Source: Oenococcus sicerae (GTDB lineage Bacteria > Bacillota > Bacilli > Lactobacillales > Lactobacillaceae). From it: a stretch of 64,000 nt of DNA. The notes under the pieces were generated by a model, which had not been told where the DNA came from, did no database searches, and saw only the letters and a program-made list of their open reading frames with translations. Position numbers and translations under genes: made by a program. The first letter of the stretch is position 1, and every line of letters starts with the position of its first letter. Positions 25,079 through 35,072 of the stretch are shown here, one piece after another. The stretch spans positions 62,001 to 126,000 of the forward strand of contig NZ_CP029684.2 in the NCBI RefSeq assembly GCF_004102045.2. Reading direction: 5' to 3'.

Positions 25079-26040
25079 TCTGTGCGAACATGAAAACGAT
25101 TTGAGCGATTAGCGATTCTGAGAATTAAATTCGTTTCCGCTTTTTTATCAATTTGTTCAATCCATCTCTCATCAAGACTACTGCGATCGGATAGCGCATA
25201 AATAGCACAAATAAAGGCTAAAATTGTTTGTCGTTGCTTGGAAAATGTTTTCACCGCTAACTTAATCGCATCATTTAGGTTTTCAGTCGAAAAAAGAACC
25301 CAACAAGCATTTTCTAAGGTATGGGTAGCACTTCCATCATGTACCAATTGATCGGCCTGTAAATCAGGTAAATCAGGCATATTCATCGGTGCGAAATTAA
25401 TCAGATCTGGTTGGAAAATAGATCGTCGAGAATAATACTCGTAAGTAATGGCGATAGCATTCTCAAGAGATTGATGGACAGATTCTCGAGCAATGATCTG
25501 AGAAATCAAAAAAGATACCATACCGGCAGACATCATGGCCGAAGGATAATCATTCGTTAAGGAGACGATATCGTGAATCGACCCCATCGATTTCTCATCA
25601 TTAATAAAGCTCGAACCGATCCTAGCTGTTTCATAAAAAGCAATCGGCATGACTCGAATCAAAACATTTTCATCGTTTTGAGCTGGCTCAGTGGCACCGA
25701 TCGAATCTAAATCGCGTGTTAATTCAAAATTAATGATTGACTGAATTTCCGTTTCAAAACGATCCGTTTGCAGCGAATTCGTCATAGAGAACTGCCCATT
25801 GCGCCACCATTCAGCAAAGTTATGCATCACATTAACTCGTGAATAGCCTAAAGAGATTGCACGGACAATGGCCAAAGTCAAACCAGTCGTTGGTGTCCAC
25901 ACAAAATCAAAGTCGCTATCATCAAGATCATTAGATGCTTTTAAAGCAGCGGCTGTATTGCGTTTGCTTAAATTCCCTAAAGCATCACCAATCGCAATGC
26001 CATAAAGTAATCTTCCGATTGTTGAGAGTCTTTTAGTCAT
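25075..26040 (-). CDS. degenerate ADP-ribosylglycohydrolase-like protein
   Basis: 321 residues with the overall DraG/ARH layout: GIAIGDALG at 15-22, a W-T-x-x-T motif at 48-52, VLIRVMPIAF near 126 and a late helix. The metal-binding residues are missing: WTDDT is WTPTT, TH(P) is TNDYP, and the C-terminal GGDTDT is SKQRQT (267-272). Activity on ADP-ribose is therefore unlikely, and it may bind a ligand or partner. It overlaps the PBP gene by eight bases, so it is translated from the same mRNA. The frame is intact, arguing against a pseudogene. Confidence 0.75.
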   Translation of the reverse strand: MTKRLSTIGRLLYGIAIGDALGNLSKRNTAAALKASNDLDDSDFDFVWTPTTGLTLAIVRAISLGYSRVNVMHNFAEWWRNGQFSMTNSLQTDRFETEIQSIINFELTRDLDSIGATEPAQNDENVLIRVMPIAFYETARIGSSFINDEKSMGSIHDIVSLTNDYPSAMMSAGMVSFLISQIIARESVHQSLENAIAITYEYYSRRSIFQPDLINFAPMNMPDLPDLQADQLVHDGSATHTLENACWVLFSTENLNDAIKLAVKTFSKQRQTILAFICAIYALSDRSSLDERWIEQIDKKAETNLILRIANRSNRFHVRTD

Positions 26041-28093
26041 TTGGTTTAGGCATTACATCATTCCAAAAAGCATTATAAATAGCTGCGGCGGCTTTTTCAA
26101 CATTACCAAAACTATCAACTTTATCGCCTGGATATGCGATCGCAATGGCATATGGCGCATAAGGTGAATACATGACCATTGTATCGTTTTGCGTTTGCTG
26201 GCCATTTGTAAATGATTCAGCCGTTCCAGTCTTGGCAGCTACTCGGGGTCTTAGTGTATGTATTAAGGTCCCGCCGGTGTTGTAAGAGCTGCTGCCGTTC
26301 GCTACATTCCACATACCGGTTTTAATCACATTCCATTCATCACTCGATAATTTCACATTCCCTTGAATCGTTGGTGTTAAACTGCTCGTCACTGACGGCT
26401 GGACACCATTTTTACCAGATTTCAAAACTGACTCAACCACTTTTGGCTGGACGAGATAACCACCATTTGCAATGACACTGACGAAACGTGCCATTTGAAT
26501 CACGGAATAAGTGTCGTATTGGCCGAAGGACTCATCAACAAAAGAACTAGCTAAAGAACCAGTAATGGAACCCCGGTAGCCAGGTGTTTCATTGGGCAAA
26601 TCAACGCCAGTCCGCAGGCCGAGACCAAATTGGCCAAAACCATTACGCATCGTATTCCAAATGGACGAACTGACTGCTAATGACATGCCGGACACGTAAG
26701 GCGTACCATTCATTTTCAAAGCTAATTGGATCATATAAGTGTTTGAAGAATCTTCCAAGGCTTGTTCGGCCGTTAAGGCGATCTTTGTACCGGTCGGATT
26801 AAAATCAGAATGTTTCTCAGGTGTTCCAGCTAATTTGATCAATTGATCATCCTGAGTTGAATTACTTGGCGTAATAACACCGGCTTGCAAAGCCATAGCC
26901 ACCATCGCCGGTTTGATCACAGAACCCATAACAATTGGATCCTGCACAGCAGCCAAATCATTTTGAGTTAGTTTTCCAGTCTGATTATTACGGTCCCAAC
27001 CAGCCAAGGCATAAAGGCCACCAGTTTTAGGATTCATAACAGCAGCATAACCACCAGTGGTTAAACCTGTTTGCATATTTTCTTTCAAAATATTTGAAAC
27101 ATCACTTTGAAATTTAGCGTTGATCGTCAACTGCAAATTATTGCCAGACTGGCCAGACTGAGTTACTTTGCTTTTAACTATTTTGTTTTGAGAATTAGTC
27201 GTAATTTGTGTCTTTTTGTTGATACCTCTAAGAGTCTGTTCATATTGTTCTTCAATTCCAGAAATACCAACACTTTCCGTTCTCGTATATCCTTGAGCCA
27301 AATAAGTCGATAATCCACTTTCTGGCAGGCCACTAGCAGATCCGGATAAGGATCCCAAAAGTGATTTAGCACTTGATCCTTGCGGATAATCTCTCGTCCA
27401 GCCTTGGTTTACTCTGATACCAGGAAATTGACTCAACCGTTCGCCAATTCTAGATATTTCACTCGTTGTGACACCTGTGGATTTTAAAGCCGTCGTTGAA
27501 AGGCTGGTCGTTTGAATCATTTTTTCGTATATTGCAACACTGTTTTTCTCAGAGCCAGTACTTTTGAAATTTTTTTTCTGCAAATAGTGAACAGTTTTTT
27601 TATAAATTTCAGAGTTGGTCAATTTATTTTTTTGTTTGCTGGTCAGTTTTAGCGCATTGATCGTCTTGTCGTTATTTTTTTTATTGGCTAAATAATAGTC
27701 AATTTCTTGACTTTGCGTTACTGAATTAGTATCGACGGATAGATATTTAGAAAGACGACCAGCAGTATTGTAAATATCTGTGGTAGAAATTTCCGGCAAA
27801 CGTTCAAAACTAATTGATGGCACTGATTTATTGCCGACCAATACTTTTCCAGTTGAATCATAAATAATGCCACGTGGTGCAGCTGTCGTCTCCACTGTTG
27901 CATCAGTCTTATTAATTAAGGCTAAATAACTATTTCCTGAAACGATCGTTAACATACCTAACTTTATAATTAGCAGCAACAGCAAAAAACCGCTGACTCC
28001 TAAAAGGATATTCAAACGCGTTGGAATAATTGAACTATTCCCTGATCGTTGTTCTTTTCTATTAAAATTTTTTAATTCTGGTTTTCTGTTCAC
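26033..28093 (-). CDS. class B penicillin-binding protein (PBP2B type)
   Basis: 686 residues. A basic cytoplasmic start and one membrane helix (about 28-50) precede the dimerisation domain (APRGIIYDSTGKVLV) and the transpeptidase domain. Active-site Ser is in GSVIKP near residue 390, then SSNT and AAKTGTAE. It cross-links peptidoglycan at septum or side wall. There are no PASTA repeats. The start is a GTG with only a weak GGA upstream. Divergent from yfhO. Confidence 0.9.
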   Translation of the reverse strand: MNRKPELKNFNRKEQRSGNSSIIPTRLNILLGVSGFLLLLLIIKLGMLTIVSGNSYLALINKTDATVETTAAPRGIIYDSTGKVLVGNKSVPSISFERLPEISTTDIYNTAGRLSKYLSVDTNSVTQSQEIDYYLANKKNNDKTINALKLTSKQKNKLTNSEIYKKTVHYLQKKNFKSTGSEKNSVAIYEKMIQTTSLSTTALKSTGVTTSEISRIGERLSQFPGIRVNQGWTRDYPQGSSAKSLLGSLSGSASGLPESGLSTYLAQGYTRTESVGISGIEEQYEQTLRGINKKTQITTNSQNKIVKSKVTQSGQSGNNLQLTINAKFQSDVSNILKENMQTGLTTGGYAAVMNPKTGGLYALAGWDRNNQTGKLTQNDLAAVQDPIVMGSVIKPAMVAMALQAGVITPSNSTQDDQLIKLAGTPEKHSDFNPTGTKIALTAEQALEDSSNTYMIQLALKMNGTPYVSGMSLAVSSSIWNTMRNGFGQFGLGLRTGVDLPNETPGYRGSITGSLASSFVDESFGQYDTYSVIQMARFVSVIANGGYLVQPKVVESVLKSGKNGVQPSVTSSLTPTIQGNVKLSSDEWNVIKTGMWNVANGSSSYNTGGTLIHTLRPRVAAKTGTAESFTNGQQTQNDTMVMYSPYAPYAIAIAYPGDKVDSFGNVEKAAAAIYNAFWNDVMPKPND

Positions 28094-28153
28094 TTTTAAA
28101 AGTCCAAATAAGTCGCAGTTTTATTGTATCATCGTTAACATAAGTTATAGTTC

Positions 28154-30766
28154 ATGCGAGAAAAAATCCAAAAAATTATTTCAAATCATTACTTTTTAAG
28201 TTTTATACTGCCGGCTATGATTATGCTCGGCTATTTTGCTTATCGCAAGATGGCGCCTTTTGGCAACAGCTCAATTCTGACTGTTGATCTAGGACAACAG
28301 TATATCGATATGTTTTCTGGAATGAGAGAGACGATTCTGCATAATCCGCATCAGCTCTTTTATAGTTTTGGCAAAAATTTTGGCGGTGAAATGTTTTCCG
28401 AGTGGTCATATTACCTTTTTAGCCCACTGAATTTGCTTTTACTATTTTTTAATCAAGCAAATCTGCCTAGCGGTATCTTGTTGTTGACTGTTTTGCGTTT
28501 TGGGTTATCCGGCTTATCAATGCAATGCTTGTTAGTCAAGCAGAATTTCGCATCAAAAAATTTAGCTTTGGTTTTCTCTAGTTCATATGCTTTGTCTGGC
28601 TGGTTTATTGCTAATCAAGTCAATCTGCTTTGGCAAGACGAAATTATCCTGCTCCCCTTAATTATTTACTTTGCCATTTCAGCAATTCTGGAAAAAAAAT
28701 ATCTGCCTTTTACACTAATTTTCGCCTTCTCAATTATCGATAATTTTTATATCGCCTACATGATCGGTGTCTTCTTGCCATTTTTTGCACTTTGGCAAAT
28801 AAGTCGCCAACCTTCAAAAATTTTAAGCTGGCTTATAAGCATGTATCGTTTTCTACTGGCCATGTTTGGTTCGGTGCTTGTTGCAGCTGTCGTATTGCTG
28901 CCAACTGCCTATCAGCTTTTGCAAGGCAAAGGCCAGGATACAATCGCTAAAATCGACTGGCAGTTTATTGCTAAACCATATTTATTAATTCTGAAATTAA
29001 TTCCGGGATCCTTTAATTTCAGCCAAATGAAGACAGGCCAAGCCAACATTTTTGTGCCCTTTGTCATCATCATCGGTTTGATAGCCTATTTCTTCTTGAG
29101 AAAAGAAAAAATATCGACAAAAATTATTGCCGGGTTCACCATTGGACTATATGGATTAAGCTTCATTTGGCAGCCTTTAAATATTTTCTTTCATATGATG
29201 CAGTATCCTGTCTGGTATCCATATCGTTACAGTTTTATTTTTATTTTCTTCGTTTTATTACTTGCAGCCATCGGCTTGCAGCAGAGCAGACATGCCAACC
29301 TCAAAACTTTCGTTTTAAGCGCTGTGCTCATCTGCGGTATTACATTAACGGCTTTCATATATGACGGCAAAATCGATTTTGTGGATCAGCAGCAGGTGCA
29401 TCTGTTTATTTTTGTCTCCGTTTTTGGACTTTTTGTTTATCTTATTAGGCGCTATATGAGTTTTAATTTTTGGTCCTACTTTCTTCTACTCGTTGCCTTA
29501 ACAAGCTCAGCTTTGAATGCTTATCTATCAACGAATAATTTTGGTTATTTAACCAACAGCGAATATCAAAGAACTATCCAAGCACTTAGACAGTCAACGA
29601 GCAATTTATCCAAAAAAGGTTTTTACCGAGTTGGCCAAACCTTTTCTAGAACACGTGGTGATCCTTTTGCGACTGGTTTTAATGGCGGCATGCATTTTTC
29701 TTCGACCGTTGATAAAAAAACGCCTGAATTATTTGGTGCTTTCGGACAGGCCGCAGGTGATTATGTGGCCTCGTATTCCTATGGCACTATTTTAACTGAT
29801 GCTATTTTTGATATGAAATACTTTATATCACCTGTCTACGGCAGTTCAACTGCAGCCGGATCATCAAGATCTATGGCTAATTCTTATCGGCCAGACCTCA
29901 CAAGCTACCAGCTGCTCCAAAGCAAGGATCAGACGATGACCATTAAAAACAATAATGCTTTGCCAATCATTTTTCCTACTTCCAAACAAGTACTGAAAAG
30001 TCAAATTTATCCTGAAAATCCCATCTTAACTGCTAATTCTCTTTGGACTAAATTAGCAAACACAAAAAGTGTGGTCAAGGAGAATATTCCCTTTACCTAC
30101 AACACAACCAACCTGCAAAGACTGCTTTATTTAAATGGACAAACGGCTGAAAAAATTTCAAACACACAGGATGCTTCGCTCAATATCAGTTTCACACCGA
30201 CAACAAATGATGCCTATTACTTGACACTACCGAGCTCATTTGCAAACGATGCCAGTTGGATCACGATTAATGGCGAAACAATACCACAAGATACAAATCG
30301 CCAAGATGTCGTGGCGTTAAATGTTGCTAATCAAGACAAAAACTTTCAGATCACTATCTCTATCCATTTAAAAAATTCCTCACTTTTTTTAAATAACTTA
30401 ACATTGTATTCAATTGATCGTACGCAGGTAAGCCAAGCAGCTAAGAAAATTCAGAAAACCGGTATCACAAACTTAAAGTTCAATCAGACTAGTTTTACAG
30501 GAAATATCCATGCTGCACAGGATCAAAAACTCTTAATGACAACTATTCCAGCCAGCCCGGGTTGGAAAATTAAAATCGATGGAAAAAATACGACAGTTAA
30601 AACGATTGATCACTATTTTGTAGGGGCAAAAATTAATCCTGGCAAACATCGAATTAAGATTTATTATGAAGAGCCTTACCTTCACATAGCATTATTCATC
30701 AGTGTTATTAGTTTGTTTATCATAATCGGATTTAATTTACGAAAACGCTTTACTAAAATTAACTAA
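28154..30766 (+). CDS. YfhO family membrane protein
   Basis: 870 residues. About a dozen hydrophobic helices fill the first two thirds. The N-terminus has the family stretch TVDLGQQYIDMF. An extracellular beta-rich C-terminal part ends in a final helix. YfhO proteins are GT-C-like and in Gram-positives help glycosylate lipoteichoic acid or other polymers; the substrate here is unknown. No ribosome site is visible before the ATG. Monocistronic. Confidence 0.88.
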   Translation: MREKIQKIISNHYFLSFILPAMIMLGYFAYRKMAPFGNSSILTVDLGQQYIDMFSGMRETILHNPHQLFYSFGKNFGGEMFSEWSYYLFSPLNLLLLFFNQANLPSGILLLTVLRFGLSGLSMQCLLVKQNFASKNLALVFSSSYALSGWFIANQVNLLWQDEIILLPLIIYFAISAILEKKYLPFTLIFAFSIIDNFYIAYMIGVFLPFFALWQISRQPSKILSWLISMYRFLLAMFGSVLVAAVVLLPTAYQLLQGKGQDTIAKIDWQFIAKPYLLILKLIPGSFNFSQMKTGQANIFVPFVIIIGLIAYFFLRKEKISTKIIAGFTIGLYGLSFIWQPLNIFFHMMQYPVWYPYRYSFIFIFFVLLLAAIGLQQSRHANLKTFVLSAVLICGITLTAFIYDGKIDFVDQQQVHLFIFVSVFGLFVYLIRRYMSFNFWSYFLLLVALTSSALNAYLSTNNFGYLTNSEYQRTIQALRQSTSNLSKKGFYRVGQTFSRTRGDPFATGFNGGMHFSSTVDKKTPELFGAFGQAAGDYVASYSYGTILTDAIFDMKYFISPVYGSSTAAGSSRSMANSYRPDLTSYQLLQSKDQTMTIKNNNALPIIFPTSKQVLKSQIYPENPILTANSLWTKLANTKSVVKENIPFTYNTTNLQRLLYLNGQTAEKISNTQDASLNISFTPTTNDAYYLTLPSSFANDASWITINGETIPQDTNRQDVVALNVANQDKNFQITISIHLKNSSLFLNNLTLYSIDRTQVSQAAKKIQKTGITNLKFNQTSFTGNIHAAQDQKLLMTTIPASPGWKIKIDGKNTTVKTIDHYFVGAKINPGKHRIKIYYEEPYLHIALFISVISLFIIIGFNLRKRFTKIN

Positions 30767-30794
30767 AGGTCAGATAATCATTTATCTTTGCTAC

Positions 30795-30822
30795 TTGACA
30801 GGTAAATAAGGCGTGTTATGCT
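30795..30822 (+). promoter_or_regulatory. greA promoter
   Basis: TTGACA and TATGCT, 16 bases apart, with TG one base before the -10 (extended type). Confidence 0.75.
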
Positions 30823-30864
30823 AATTTTGCTGTAAATTTTGAAAGGATATAAAAGATAGTACGT

Positions 30865-31353
30865 ATGGCAGAAGAAAAAACATATCCAATGACTGCTGAA
30901 GGCCTTGCTAAGCTTCAAGCAGAACTTGACGATCTCATTACAAATAAACGTCCAACGATCACGGCCCGAATTCAAGAAGCAAGAGCTTTCGGCGACCTAT
31001 CGGAAAACTCTGAATACCAGTCGGCCAAAGACGAGCAAGCTTTTGTTGAGGGTAGAGTGAAACAACTCCAACAAATGATTCAGTTTGCCCAAGTAATCGA
31101 TGCCTCAACCGTTTCAAAAAACGTCGTCACACTAGGAAAAACAATTTCCTTTAAAGAGGTTCCAGATGGTGATACAGAAACCTACACGATAGTAGGCTCT
31201 GCTGAATCCGATCCGTTAACTGGTCTTATTTCAAACGATTCGCCAATGGGAAAAGCCTTGCTAAACCATAAAACTGGCGATCAAGTTGAAATTCCCCTGC
31301 CTGGCAATAATTCGGTCACAGTTGCGATCACCCATGTTGCTAAAGCAAAGTAA
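30865..31353 (+). CDS. greA: transcript cleavage factor GreA
   Basis: 162 residues. The N-terminal coiled coil contains [20 protein letters not shown] with the acidic tip (D and E) that enters the polymerase channel. The C-terminal FKBP-like domain includes [22 protein letters not shown]. It rescues backtracked RNA polymerase. Own promoter and terminator. The AAAGGA motif is 18 bases from the ATG, so the ribosome site is weak. Confidence 0.97.
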   Translation: MAEEKTYPMTAEGLAKLQAELDDLITNKRPTITARIQEARAFGDLSENSEYQSAKDEQAFVEGRVKQLQQMIQFAQVIDASTVSKNVVTLGKTISFKEVPDGDTETYTIVGSAESDPLTGLISNDSPMGKALLNHKTGDQVEIPLPGNNSVTVAITHVAKAK

Positions 31354-31355
31354 AC

Positions 31356-31384
31356 AAAAACAGGTTCTGATGAACCTGTTTTTT
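31356..31384. terminator. terminator after greA
   Basis: AAAACAGGTTC-TGAT-GAACCTGTTTTTT, perfect arms. It also reaches the stop codon of the convergent glucosaminidase gene. Confidence 0.9.
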
Positions 31385-32243
31385 AATTATCATATTGGTT
31401 TAATTTGTAAGTCTCGATAATCGTGATAATTTTGTTTGCGTAATCTGGATCTGTTGCGTAACCGTCAGTCACAAGTGCTGCCGCTGCTTTTTTGTAGTCA
31501 CCAGCTGACAATACATCTTTAAATTGGGCTGAATTCAAAGCAGTGCCATTAGCGATAAATTTAGCATGAGCTAGCATGCCTGTCCGCCAATCAGAATAAA
31601 CAGCAAATTTATCTTTTTCAGTCACCCATTTGCCATTCAAATATTCTTTTGTATCCAGTTGAACGCTTTTTTGTTTGCCTTGAGCTTTAATTCCATAATA
31701 ATTGTTATATTTAGAGGCCAAGGTACTAGTTCCCCACTCTGACTCCAAGATTGTCTGCGCTAAATTAATCGAAGCGAGAACCTTGTATTTTGTCTGTAAT
31801 TCCTTAGCATATGATGCGCGTTTTTCGATGAACAATTTACGATAGACATCAATGTTTGGTCCCTTTACTAATTGCGCGTATATTTCAGACATTGATTGAG
31901 ATTTCTTCAAATAATAGGTACCAGCTTGTAAACCGCTGCCGCCTTTGCCTAACGCAAATTTGGAAAAGTATAATTCAGATCTCACCAATCCAGCTTCATG
32001 AAGATCTTTGGCCATATCTTGAACCGTCGATCCAGATTTAATGACAACCGTTTGATAACTGTTATCCTGTGGATCAACTGCTGAATATTCAGTTTTCAAA
32101 TGGTCTGTCGTGAGTTTATCAGATATATTAATGCCAAGAATAATAATCAAGATGAAAATTATCAGAACGAAGGCAATTTTTTGCAACTTGGATTTTTTTT
32201 GTTTTCTTTTTCTGGAACGTGATCGATTTTTTTGTTTTTGCAT
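31383..32243 (-). CDS. membrane-anchored GH73 glucosaminidase with MltG-type LysM-like domain
   Basis: 286 residues. A very basic N-terminus (1-21) is followed by one membrane helix (about 22-39). Residues 62-128 (VVIKSGSTVQDMAKDLHEAG, YFSKFALG, LQAGTYYLKKSQSMSEIYAQL) match the LysM-like subdomain of MltG/YceG. From about 139 to the end lies a GH73 N-acetylglucosaminidase domain with catalytic E167 in AQTILESEWG and NNYYGIKA. MltG itself, usually found beside greA in Lactobacillales, would carry a YceG lytic transglycosylase domain instead. The product probably cuts nascent peptidoglycan at the membrane. I see no ribosome site before the ATG. Confidence 0.85.
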   Translation of the reverse strand: MQKQKNRSRSRKRKQKKSKLQKIAFVLIIFILIIILGINISDKLTTDHLKTEYSAVDPQDNSYQTVVIKSGSTVQDMAKDLHEAGLVRSELYFSKFALGKGGSGLQAGTYYLKKSQSMSEIYAQLVKGPNIDVYRKLFIEKRASYAKELQTKYKVLASINLAQTILESEWGTSTLASKYNNYYGIKAQGKQKSVQLDTKEYLNGKWVTEKDKFAVYSDWRTGMLAHAKFIANGTALNSAQFKDVLSAGDYKKAAAALVTDGYATDPDYANKIITIIETYKLNQYDN

Positions 32244-32277
32244 AGCAATATCATTTTACTAGTTTTTATAGCTAAAT

Positions 32278-32308
32278 TAAAAAACAGGTCTCACGACTCA
32301 GACCTGTT
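32278..32308 (-). terminator. terminator after adhE
   Basis: On the minus strand AACAGGTCT-N8-AGACCTGTT is followed by TTTT. Confidence 0.88.
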
Positions 32309-32323
32309 AAAGATTGGCAATCG

Positions 32324-35020
32324 TTAGAACTGATCGATCAATAATTTTCTAATTTCAGCTAAACTCGGCTGACGTGGATTGCCTGGCGTGCATTGATCGT
32401 CATAAACCAAGTCAACCAAGCGATCCAGTGATTCTTCAAAAATTTTTTTATCAACACCATTGCCGCTTAAAGTCACGTCAACATCCAAAGCATCAGTCAA
32501 TTCTTTAATTTTGACAATTAATTTTTCAACTAATGCTGCATCATCTTTACCCATCAGACCAATGTGACGGGCGATATCTGCATAATCCTTTTGGGCTGTA
32601 TAAACTTCATAACGTGGGAAAGGTGTTCGTTTAACATTGCCAGTCACGGCATTAAAACGAATCACATGCGGCATTGCAATGCTGATCGCTAGGCCGTGCG
32701 GCAAACCGAACTCACCACCCGTTTTGTGTGCAAGAGAATGGTTGATCCCAAGAAAAGCGTTGCCAAAGGACATACCAGCCAAAGTTGAGGCATAATGCAT
32801 TTTCTCTCTTGCTTCTGCACCACGATTTGTTGGATGATTTGGATCATAATTATATGAGTCAACAATATTTTCGAAAATAAGCTTAATTGCTTGCAAAGCC
32901 CAAGGGCGGGTAAACTCAGAACTCATCACAGATACATAAGATTCAAGCGAGTGTGACAAGGCATCGAGTCCGGAAAGTGCAATCGTGCGCTTAGGGACCG
33001 TCATAACCAATTCAGGGTCAACGATGGCCACCTGAGGTGTTAGTTCGTAATCAGCCAATGGATATTTCACATGACTTTCGTCATCTGTAATAACAGAAAA
33101 CGGTGTCACTTCTGAACCGGTACCGGATGTTGTTGGAATAGCTACTAGTTGCGTCAAATTTTGATGTTCAAACTTCACGATTCGTTTCCGAATATCCATG
33201 AATTTTTGCTGAAGACCCTTGAATAATTCTTTAATATCATCAAGATTATCCAAAAAACCAACATGATCAGCTTCTTGTGAATACTCATAAAGAAAGCGTG
33301 CAATTTTTGCAACATCTAATGGCGAACCACCACCCAAGGCAATCACAGTATCTGGCTCAAATTCCTGCATTTGTTTAGCAATTTCTACCGCTTGGCTTAA
33401 ATAAGGATCAGGCTGTACGGAACTGTAAATACTAGTCTTAACTTGGTCTTGACGAAGTTCGAACTGTTCAAGTACACGATCAACAAAACCATATTTAACC
33501 AGTGCATGTCCCGTAATAATAAATGCCCTATTGACGTTTGGCAATTCCTGCAGATAAGTAATTGCATTTTTTTCATAATAAATATCTTTAGGCAAACGGA
33601 CCCATTGGGGCCGATTACGTCGACGTGCGACAGTTTTAATATTCAATAAATCGTAAGTAGACAAATTGTGTGACAATGAATTCTTCCCCCATGATCCGGT
33701 ACCGAGCGTCATACTTGGCCGCAAAGCGTCCGTATAAATATCGCCAACACCGCCAATCGAGTCAGGCTGGTTCACAAGAATTCGAGAAGCAGAAACGGCA
33801 TCAGCATACTCTTTGACGAATGGATCATCTTGCGCACCGATCTGAATCGCAGCATTATGGCCAGCACCTTGATAATTAAGCAGCCTTTGAACAACTTTAA
33901 TGGCTTCTTGGCGGTCAGCAACTTTATAAATCGATAGTAATGGGCTTAGTTTTTCGGAAGATAATTTTTCGCCAATATCATTTTTATCAAGTTCGAACAA
34001 AAGAACATCTTTACCTTCAGGCAAATTAATGCCAGAATGTTCAGCGATCCATCGACCGCTCATGCCAGCCACCGGACCATTCACACCGTGTTTTTCATTG
34101 AAAACAAAATCAGCTACTTTTTTATAGTCGTTTTTAGGCACTAAATAAGCACCTTTTTCTTGCATCAATCTCGTAAATTCATCATAAACCGCCGATTCAA
34201 CAACTGCTGAATTTTCCGTTGCACAAATCATGCCATTGTCAAAACGTTTTGACAAAAGCAAATCTTCAACTGCACGACGAACTCGAGCGGTATGGTCAAT
34301 GAAGATAGCGCCATTCCCAGCGCCAACACCCATCGAGGGATTTCCGGATGTTAAGGCCGCGTGGACCATGGCAGGACCACCAGTTGCTAAAATAGAAGCG
34401 ATTTTAGGATTCTGCATTAAGGCACTCGTATTCTCTAGCGACGGTGATTCTACCCATTGAATAAAGTTTTCCGGTGCACCTGCTTTCCTAGCAGCTTGGT
34501 AAACAATTTTTGCTGCAGCGACTGATGACTTTTGGGCCTGAGGATGGAAGGCGAAAATAATTGTATTTCGCGTTTTAGCCGTTAGCAAGGATTTAAAGAT
34601 CGTGGTAGAAGTTGGATTAGTGGTCGGTACAATACCAGCTAGAATACCCAGTGGTGCCGCTAATTCCACTTTTCCTGTGACAGGGTCCTCGTGGATCACA
34701 CCAACTGTTTTATCAGCTTTAATTGCGTTATAGACAGACTCAGATGCAAAACGATTTTTCGTATCCTTATCTTCAACAACACCTCGTCCCGTTTCATTGC
34801 GAGCAAAGTGAGCCAGTTCCAGCGAGTGTTCAGAACCAGCCAAGGCCATCGCAGCAACAATTTTATCAACCTGAGTTTGACTATAAACTGAGAATTCTAA
34901 CAACGCCTCATTTGATTTGTCGACTAGACCCCCAATATACTTAACCGCAGCATCCTTTTTAGCTTGAAGCTCTTCGGGAGTTAACGATTTTTTTGTGGTT
35001 TTTTTTGTTTCGACTGCCAT
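32324..35020 (-). CDS. adhE: bifunctional acetaldehyde-CoA/alcohol dehydrogenase AdhE
   Basis: About 898 residues. N-terminal aldehyde dehydrogenase (catalytic Cys in GMICATENS) reduces acetyl-CoA to acetaldehyde. The C-terminal iron-dependent alcohol dehydrogenase (ALGGGSPLDVAK, GLDALSHSLESY, GINHSLAHKTGGEFGLPHG) makes ethanol. It regenerates NAD in heterofermentation. The frame opens further upstream, but the ATG at 35020 has AAAGGAG and begins MAVETKK. A strong promoter with a Rex-like site lies upstream, suggesting control by the NADH/NAD ratio. Confidence 0.97.
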   Translation of the reverse strand: MAVETKKTTKKSLTPEELQAKKDAAVKYIGGLVDKSNEALLEFSVYSQTQVDKIVAAMALAGSEHSLELAHFARNETGRGVVEDKDTKNRFASESVYNAIKADKTVGVIHEDPVTGKVELAAPLGILAGIVPTTNPTSTTIFKSLLTAKTRNTIIFAFHPQAQKSSVAAAKIVYQAARKAGAPENFIQWVESPSLENTSALMQNPKIASILATGGPAMVHAALTSGNPSMGVGAGNGAIFIDHTARVRRAVEDLLLSKRFDNGMICATENSAVVESAVYDEFTRLMQEKGAYLVPKNDYKKVADFVFNEKHGVNGPVAGMSGRWIAEHSGINLPEGKDVLLFELDKNDIGEKLSSEKLSPLLSIYKVADRQEAIKVVQRLLNYQGAGHNAAIQIGAQDDPFVKEYADAVSASRILVNQPDSIGGVGDIYTDALRPSMTLGTGSWGKNSLSHNLSTYDLLNIKTVARRRNRPQWVRLPKDIYYEKNAITYLQELPNVNRAFIITGHALVKYGFVDRVLEQFELRQDQVKTSIYSSVQPDPYLSQAVEIAKQMQEFEPDTVIALGGGSPLDVAKIARFLYEYSQEADHVGFLDNLDDIKELFKGLQQKFMDIRKRIVKFEHQNLTQLVAIPTTSGTGSEVTPFSVITDDESHVKYPLADYELTPQVAIVDPELVMTVPKRTIALSGLDALSHSLESYVSVMSSEFTRPWALQAIKLIFENIVDSYNYDPNHPTNRGAEAREKMHYASTLAGMSFGNAFLGINHSLAHKTGGEFGLPHGLAISIAMPHVIRFNAVTGNVKRTPFPRYEVYTAQKDYADIARHIGLMGKDDAALVEKLIVKIKELTDALDVDVTLSGNGVDKKIFEESLDRLVDLVYDDQCTPGNPRQPSLAEIRKLLIDQF

Positions 35021-35050
35021 ATGTTCTCCTTTGTCACAAGTCCAATATCT

Positions 35051-35068
35051 TTGTGAACTTATTAACAT
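35051..35068. promoter_or_regulatory. Rex-like operator of adhE
   Basis: TTGTGAACTTATTAACAT fits the Rex box TTGTGAA-N4-TTCACAA with the second half degenerate (TTAACA). It lies just downstream of the -10. A second perfect half TTCACAA is at 35083-35089 in the promoter spacer. Confidence 0.6.
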
Positions 35069-35072
35069 TATT

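Noticed and set aside
28123-28154. leaderless start for yfhO from TATAGT
   Set aside because: The box ends two bases before the ATG, which would place the transcription start inside the gene; not comparable with the other leaderless candidates.
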